From positions 1,610,501 to 1,674,500 of the forward strand of contig NZ_JBBCGP010000001.1 in assembly GCF_037200945.1 (NCBI RefSeq): 64,000 nucleotides of DNA, given 5' to 3'. The notes under the pieces were generated by a model that searched no databases, was not told where the DNA came from, and worked only from the letters and a program-made list of their open reading frames with translations. This DNA is from Methylovirgula sp. Lineage in GTDB: Bacteria > Pseudomonadota > Alphaproteobacteria > Rhizobiales > Beijerinckiaceae. Below, in pieces: positions 60,181 through 64,000 of the stretch; the first letter of the stretch is position 1, and each line of letters starts with the position of its first letter. Made by a program: the position numbers and the translations under genes.

Positions 60181-62042
60181 GTGATGCGGCGCCGTCCGTC
60201 GGTCTTGGCGCGGAACTCGATCGGGTCTTTGCCGATCTCGCCGCCAACGAGCCCGAAGCTGAAATCATCGGGCGGTTGCGCGACCTCGAACCCTGCTGCA
60301 ACGCACCGAATTCTGACCGGGCACGCTTCCTCAACGCGCGCGGCCTGGTGATGAACCGGATGGGCCAGCGCAGCGAGGCGCTCGGTGACCTCCTGGAATC
60401 AGCCTCGATCTTTACGCAGATTGGCGACCCCTCAGGCGCCGCGCAAATCCTGCGCTCGATTGCGCTCGTTCATTCCTGGCGCAGCGATGCGCGTGAATCC
60501 GCCCTTGCGCTGCTGCGCGCCATCAGTGAAGCAAGCGACGATCGCATCAATCTCGCGTTGTCGTTCTTCGAGGCCGGACGTCTCGAACTTGAGATCGGCC
60601 GGCCACTTGACGCCCGGCGTTTCTTTCAGCGAGGTCTCGACATTGGCGGCGAGGCTCCACCAGTATTGGAGCGCGACCGTGCCCGCGTTGGCGCCTTGCA
60701 GGCGCTTGTCGTGGCGCGCGATGTTGGCGGCGCGGAAGCTGCTGCGGCAGCTTTGAATGTCGAAGACCTGGCAACGGCGCGCCTCAAACATCTGGCGCGG
60801 ATCGAATTGGCGCGGCTCGCGCTGGCGCAGAATAATTTCGATGAAGCCGATGCCACTCTCGCCAATGTGCGTGCAGGTCTGCCCGTCGATCCAGACGCGT
60901 TCGAGGCCGTGGAATATGCGCATGTTGCCGCGGAAAACCTCTTCGCGCGGAAAGCTAATGCAGAGGCACAAGCGATCATCGCCCGCGTCATCGCGCGTTA
61001 TGCCGACGACAATTTGCCGGGGCGCGAGATCGCCGCGCGCCTGCTCGACAGTCAGATTTTGGATGCGCTCGAAAAGCCGGAAGAGGCGGACGGCACTTTG
61101 GCGGCGGCACTGCGCCGCGCCGTCGGGACCAATCTGCCGGGCCATGCCGATGTGGTGCGCGAGCGGCTTGCGGCGCGCGGGCGCTCGCAGAATGTCTGGC
61201 TTCCGGGCCTGTCTCCGGCGCCCACTGGCCTCAGCGCGACCGAGCGCTTCGTTCGGCGCCGGCCGTTGGGGGCAGGCGGCTTCGGTGCGGTCAGCCGCGC
61301 CTATGATCTCGAATTGGGGACGGAGGTTGCCCTGAAAAACCTTCGGCTCAAGGCACTTTATGACAGTGCCGTGCTCGCTGAGCGGCGGGCAGGCGCGCAG
61401 ATGGAAGTGGCCGCGGCCTCGCGCATTCAGCATCCGGGCGTCGGACGCGTCTATGGGCTTTTGGATGAGCCCGACGGCGAGGCGCTCCTCGCGCGCGAGC
61501 TTGTCGAGGGTCCGACCTTGCGCGAGGCGATGCAGACCAAGCTGCATCTCGCCGAAAAGATCGGCCTCCTTGCGCAATTGGCGCATTGTCTCGCGGCGAT
61601 CCACGCCGCCGGCATTGTCCATCGCGATCTGAAGCCGGAGAATGTTGTTCTGCGCGATGGGATTTCGCCGGTCATCATCGATTTCGGCATCAGCGCCATT
61701 GGCCATGTCCGCCAGGATAAGGATGCACCGAAGACGCTGAACTATGCCGCGCCCGAGCAAAGCAAGAATGGCTGGGCGGATGCGCGCAGCGACATCTACG
61801 CGATGGGGGTGGTCGCCTATGAAGTGTTGACCGGGCGTCTGCCGCCGGCGCCCGCGCATCTCGCGTGGTTCGACACAAGCGGAAAAAAGCTCGGCAGCGA
61901 TCTGCATACGGCCGGAGTACCGGCGGAGGCCGCAAAGCTGATCGCACGCATGCTGTCCACGAGCCCGCGCCGAAGACCGCAAACAGCGCGTGAAATCGCG
62001 CTCAATCTGCAAATCGCCCTCTCGGGGATGCAAAAAGCCTAA
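60177..62042 (+). CDS. TPR-Ser/Thr protein kinase
   Basis: A 621-residue cytoplasmic protein. Residues 1-340 are helical TPR-like repeats (RFLNARGLVMNRMGQRSEAL, ALSFFEAGRLELEIGRPLDA, LARLALAQNNFDEADATLAN), and 355-621 a Hanks-type kinase: P-loop GAGGFGAV (365-372), Lys387 in VALKNL, the catalytic loop HRDLKPENVVL (Asp484), DFG (502-504) and APEQ (525-528). All key residues are kept, so it should be active. There is no membrane helix. The order is unusual, since kinases usually come first. It is coupled by overlap to the SLOG-TM gene and precedes the FHA-protease gene by 69 bases; the FHA domain is a natural reader of phosphothreonine made by it. Confidence 0.93.
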   Translation: MSDAAPSVGLGAELDRVFADLAANEPEAEIIGRLRDLEPCCNAPNSDRARFLNARGLVMNRMGQRSEALGDLLESASIFTQIGDPSGAAQILRSIALVHSWRSDARESALALLRAISEASDDRINLALSFFEAGRLELEIGRPLDARRFFQRGLDIGGEAPPVLERDRARVGALQALVVARDVGGAEAAAAALNVEDLATARLKHLARIELARLALAQNNFDEADATLANVRAGLPVDPDAFEAVEYAHVAAENLFARKANAEAQAIIARVIARYADDNLPGREIAARLLDSQILDALEKPEEADGTLAAALRRAVGTNLPGHADVVRERLAARGRSQNVWLPGLSPAPTGLSATERFVRRRPLGAGGFGAVSRAYDLELGTEVALKNLRLKALYDSAVLAERRAGAQMEVAAASRIQHPGVGRVYGLLDEPDGEALLARELVEGPTLREAMQTKLHLAEKIGLLAQLAHCLAAIHAAGIVHRDLKPENVVLRDGISPVIIDFGISAIGHVRQDKDAPKTLNYAAPEQSKNGWADARSDIYAMGVVAYEVLTGRLPPAPAHLAWFDTSGKKLGSDLHTAGVPAEAAKLIARMLSTSPRRRPQTAREIALNLQIALSGMQKA

Positions 62043-62111
62043 GCGCCCTATCGCAGGTCCGGCGGATTTTGCTAAAACTGGACCGTTGCCGCGCAGCGTT
62101 GAGGGCGGACC

Positions 62112-63800
62112 TTGCTAACGATCAAGCATGTCGACGGGCCATTGGCGGGTCAGGAGCAGACGATCTCCGACGATCAGGCGCAGGTGAACGTCGGCCGCGA
62201 TCCCGACCGCTGCCAGATCGTCTATCCGCCCGACAGCACGATCGTTGGCCGGGTACATTGCGGGCTGTTGCGGCAGCCTTCCGGCGATTGGGCCGTCGAT
62301 CTCTATGGCGATCATTATGTCGAGATCGATGGCGTCGCGGCCGAGCCCCGCCAAACGATCCGCAGCGGCGCGAAAATCCGTCTTGGACGGCATAATGGGC
62401 CGAGTTTCATCGCCAATATTACGCACGCGGCAAGTGACGATCTTGGCATGACCGGCGCGCAACAGAAGCAGGTCTCCGTGCGCCGTGTCATCCGCCGCGA
62501 TGTGCGCGTTGCGATCGGCCTCGTTGCGCTGGCCGTTTTCGCTGCCGTCGGGACACTGATCTATAATGCACGGCTGAGCCAACAAATTCGCCAGCGGCTC
62601 GATCGCGCCGCGTTCCTCGTCGAAATCCGCCATCAGGCTGGCGGATGTCCGGATTGGGATGCGACCGCATGGCCGGTCAGCCGCGATCTCCTCGTGACCA
62701 ATGCGCATGTCGTGGACGAAGCCGGGGCCGGGACGATGCTCGTGCGTGCGCCCGGCGCCGACGGCAAGGAATATGAAGTCATCGGCCACATCCTGCATCC
62801 CGGCTATAAAGCCTTCGCCGATTTTTTCCGGCGCCAGGATTTGGTGAAATGGGATGACGGGCAGCTTGAAACGCCGCCGACCGGACTTGCCTACGATGTC
62901 GCGCTGTTACGCGTGAAAGGCCCGTTGCCAGAGGATGCGATCCTGCCGCTCGCCTCGCGTCATGAAGCGCAGTCGCTCTGGAAAGGTATGCAGATCGAAA
63001 GCGAGGGCTATCCGAGCCAGAATATTTCGGGCTCCGCCATTCTCGGCTGTGGCGCGACGCCGAAATGGCGCGCCGGCGCGATCGAAAGCCTGACCGATTA
63101 TTTCTCGTCAGCGCAGCAAAACCCGCTCGAAACCCTGCTTGTCACCCACAACATCCCGATCACCTGCGGCGCCAGCGGCAGCCCGATCATCGGCGAGGAC
63201 GGCAAGGTCGTCGCGGTGATCAGTGCCTTCAGTTCGACGGGCGGCGAATGCACGCCGAGCGCTGTGCAGATCAATTACGCGCAGCGGGCCGATCTTGTTG
63301 CTGATCTCCTCGATGGCCGCGCCGGAGATGCGTTGGCACGCGACCGGCAATATTGGACGTCGCAATTGGCGCTGCTGCGCGAGGCCGGCTATCAGGAGGG
63401 TGACGCGATTTACCTTTCGCTCATCCTGCAGGCGGACAAGACAAATGCCGGCATCGACGTCGCTGCAAAACCGGCGCTCGATGTTCGCGCGCCAATGACA
63501 TTGGCTGCTGACGCGAAATCGGGTGGCGCGACAGGCTCGACACCGTTGAAGCTCGCGGGCGGTGCGAATTACGTGATCATTGCCTATGCGGAAGATGAAA
63601 CTCCCATCGCGTTGACCCTCCGAGATGCGAGCGGCGCGGCTGTCGCCTTCACCAAGCCACTCTCGGCAGAAAGCGTATGGTATCCGTCACTCACCTATAC
63701 GCCGAAGCGCGACGGCGAATATCAGGCAATTATCAGCGGCGCACGCGCGGGGACGCAATATATGCTGCGCCTTTATCGCTGGGCACCGCCTAAGCCGTGA
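62112..63800 (+). CDS. FHA-transmembrane-trypsin-like serine protease
   Basis: A 562-residue membrane protein. The N-terminal FHA domain spans about 1-105 (VNVGRDPDRCQIVY, IVGRVHCGLL), one membrane helix at 132-151 follows, and then a trypsin-fold domain with His199 (LVTNAHVVD), Asp262 (AYDVALLRV) and Ser356 (CGASGSPII) in correct order. The last 150 residues form a beta-rich domain. FHA should be cytoplasmic and bind phosphothreonine, the protease periplasmic. The start is TTG at 62112 after GAGGGCGGACC, and the FHA domain begins at once. With the kinase gene just upstream, phosphorylation could control the protease across the membrane. Last gene of the cluster in the window. Confidence 0.92.
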   Translation: MLTIKHVDGPLAGQEQTISDDQAQVNVGRDPDRCQIVYPPDSTIVGRVHCGLLRQPSGDWAVDLYGDHYVEIDGVAAEPRQTIRSGAKIRLGRHNGPSFIANITHAASDDLGMTGAQQKQVSVRRVIRRDVRVAIGLVALAVFAAVGTLIYNARLSQQIRQRLDRAAFLVEIRHQAGGCPDWDATAWPVSRDLLVTNAHVVDEAGAGTMLVRAPGADGKEYEVIGHILHPGYKAFADFFRRQDLVKWDDGQLETPPTGLAYDVALLRVKGPLPEDAILPLASRHEAQSLWKGMQIESEGYPSQNISGSAILGCGATPKWRAGAIESLTDYFSSAQQNPLETLLVTHNIPITCGASGSPIIGEDGKVVAVISAFSSTGGECTPSAVQINYAQRADLVADLLDGRAGDALARDRQYWTSQLALLREAGYQEGDAIYLSLILQADKTNAGIDVAAKPALDVRAPMTLAADAKSGGATGSTPLKLAGGANYVIIAYAEDETPIALTLRDASGAAVAFTKPLSAESVWYPSLTYTPKRDGEYQAIISGARAGTQYMLRLYRWAPPKP

Positions 63801-63809
63801 GTCGAAAGA

Positions 63810-64000
63810 TCAGCGCGGTACAGCGTGGAGATCAGGCTCGCTTTCCTCGCTAAACCAGGGACGCGAGCTTTTGCCGGCTTTTCCATCCGCATGTGTTGGA
63901 CCAACCGGATCTTGCTGCGCCTGCACGCCAGAATTTGCGCTGGCTGGGGCATTTCCGTTTGTTGTGGCGGCCTGCGTTTGGGCATGAGCCGCAGCCACGA
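63810..64000 (-). CDS. C-terminus of an unknown gene entering from the right edge
   Basis: On the minus strand a frame is open from the window edge to a stop at 63810, about 63 codons. The translation is Ala/Gln/Asn-rich (AQTQAATTNGNAPASA), then more polar, ending SEESEPDLHAVPR. Composition is that of a disordered tail. It is convergent to the FHA-protease gene with a 9-base gap. Only a tail is seen, so no call of function is possible, and a chance frame cannot be ruled out. Confidence 0.35.
   Translation of the reverse strand, partial: VAAAHAQTQAATTNGNAPASANSGVQAQQDPVGPTHADGKAGKSSRPWFSEESEPDLHAVPR

Noticed and set aside
60432..62033. A long open frame (over 500 codons) on the minus strand opposite the TPR-kinase gene
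   Set aside because: It lies fully antisense to a gene with intact kinase motifs; its translation is Arg/His-rich without domains. Such shadows are common in GC-rich DNA.
1..64000. CRISPR arrays, insertion sequences, tRNA/rRNA genes, integrase or phage genes
   Set aside because: I looked on both strands for direct-repeat arrays, transposase-like proteins with terminal repeats and cloverleaf-type sequences and saw none that hold up. A tRNA scan would be needed to exclude a missed tRNA.

Overview
The window looks like chromosomal DNA of an alphaproteobacterium of the order Hyphomicrobiales. Evidence for this is the eukaryote-type glutamine synthetase GlnII beside a DUF2735 gene, a nitrate-assimilation cluster containing a single-domain haemoglobin and NasS/NasT regulators as in Bradyrhizobium, and high GC with dense gene packing. 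A placement near Beijerinckiaceae or Methylocystaceae is only a guess. I see no rRNA, tRNA, insertion sequence, integrase or CRISPR array.

Layout. 1-2.8 kb: sulfonate use (ssuD-ssuA-ssuB, running off the left edge). 3-6.9 kb: a CGNR zinc-finger gene divergent from a four-gene hydrolase/SnoaL/SDR operon in which two enzymes appear to lack catalytic residues. 7-12.1 kb: an RND efflux pair with a divergent TetR regulator and palindromic operators. 12.2-15.1 kb: an oxalate/formate-type MFS carrier and a gamma-glutamyltransferase. 15.3-18.3 kb: an ECF sigma/anti-sigma operon with a phosphoesterase and a cupredoxin, plus a small secreted protein; a matching pair of promoter-like elements links them.

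18.3-30.8 kb is a nitrogen island: nasT-nasS, a sigma-54 promoter, a two-hairpin ANTAR leader RNA, then narK, a 59-residue membrane protein, haemoglobin, nirB, nirD and nasA, followed by glutaminase and sigma-54-type glnII. Together these import nitrate, reduce it to ammonium and assimilate it. 30.9-45.4 kb is mixed metabolism: YeeE/DUF6691 carriers, flavin reductases, cytochromes, an FNR/FixK box, bluB, an FdhF/YdeP-like molybdoenzyme, a glutathionyl-hydroquinone reductase, a YceI-cytochrome b561-YceI operon under a LysR gene, and a DsbA-like protein. 45.4-50.9 kb holds a membrane GGDEF-EAL protein next to an RpfF-like DSF synthase, an amine-oxidase-like flavoprotein and a DUF4239 membrane protein.

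51.0-63.8 kb is the most unusual stretch: a TIR-TM-SUMF1 protein, an exported caspase-like Sel1 protein, a secreted unknown, a lipoprotein of unknown function, a SLOG-like Rossmann protein with four membrane helices, a TPR-Ser/Thr kinase and an FHA-TM-trypsin-like protease. Domain order suggests cytosolic sensing (TIR, SLOG, kinase, FHA) coupled to periplasmic modules (caspase, trypsin, SUMF1). I propose it as a candidate undescribed envelope-spanning signalling or defence system; that role is inference from domains and gene order only.
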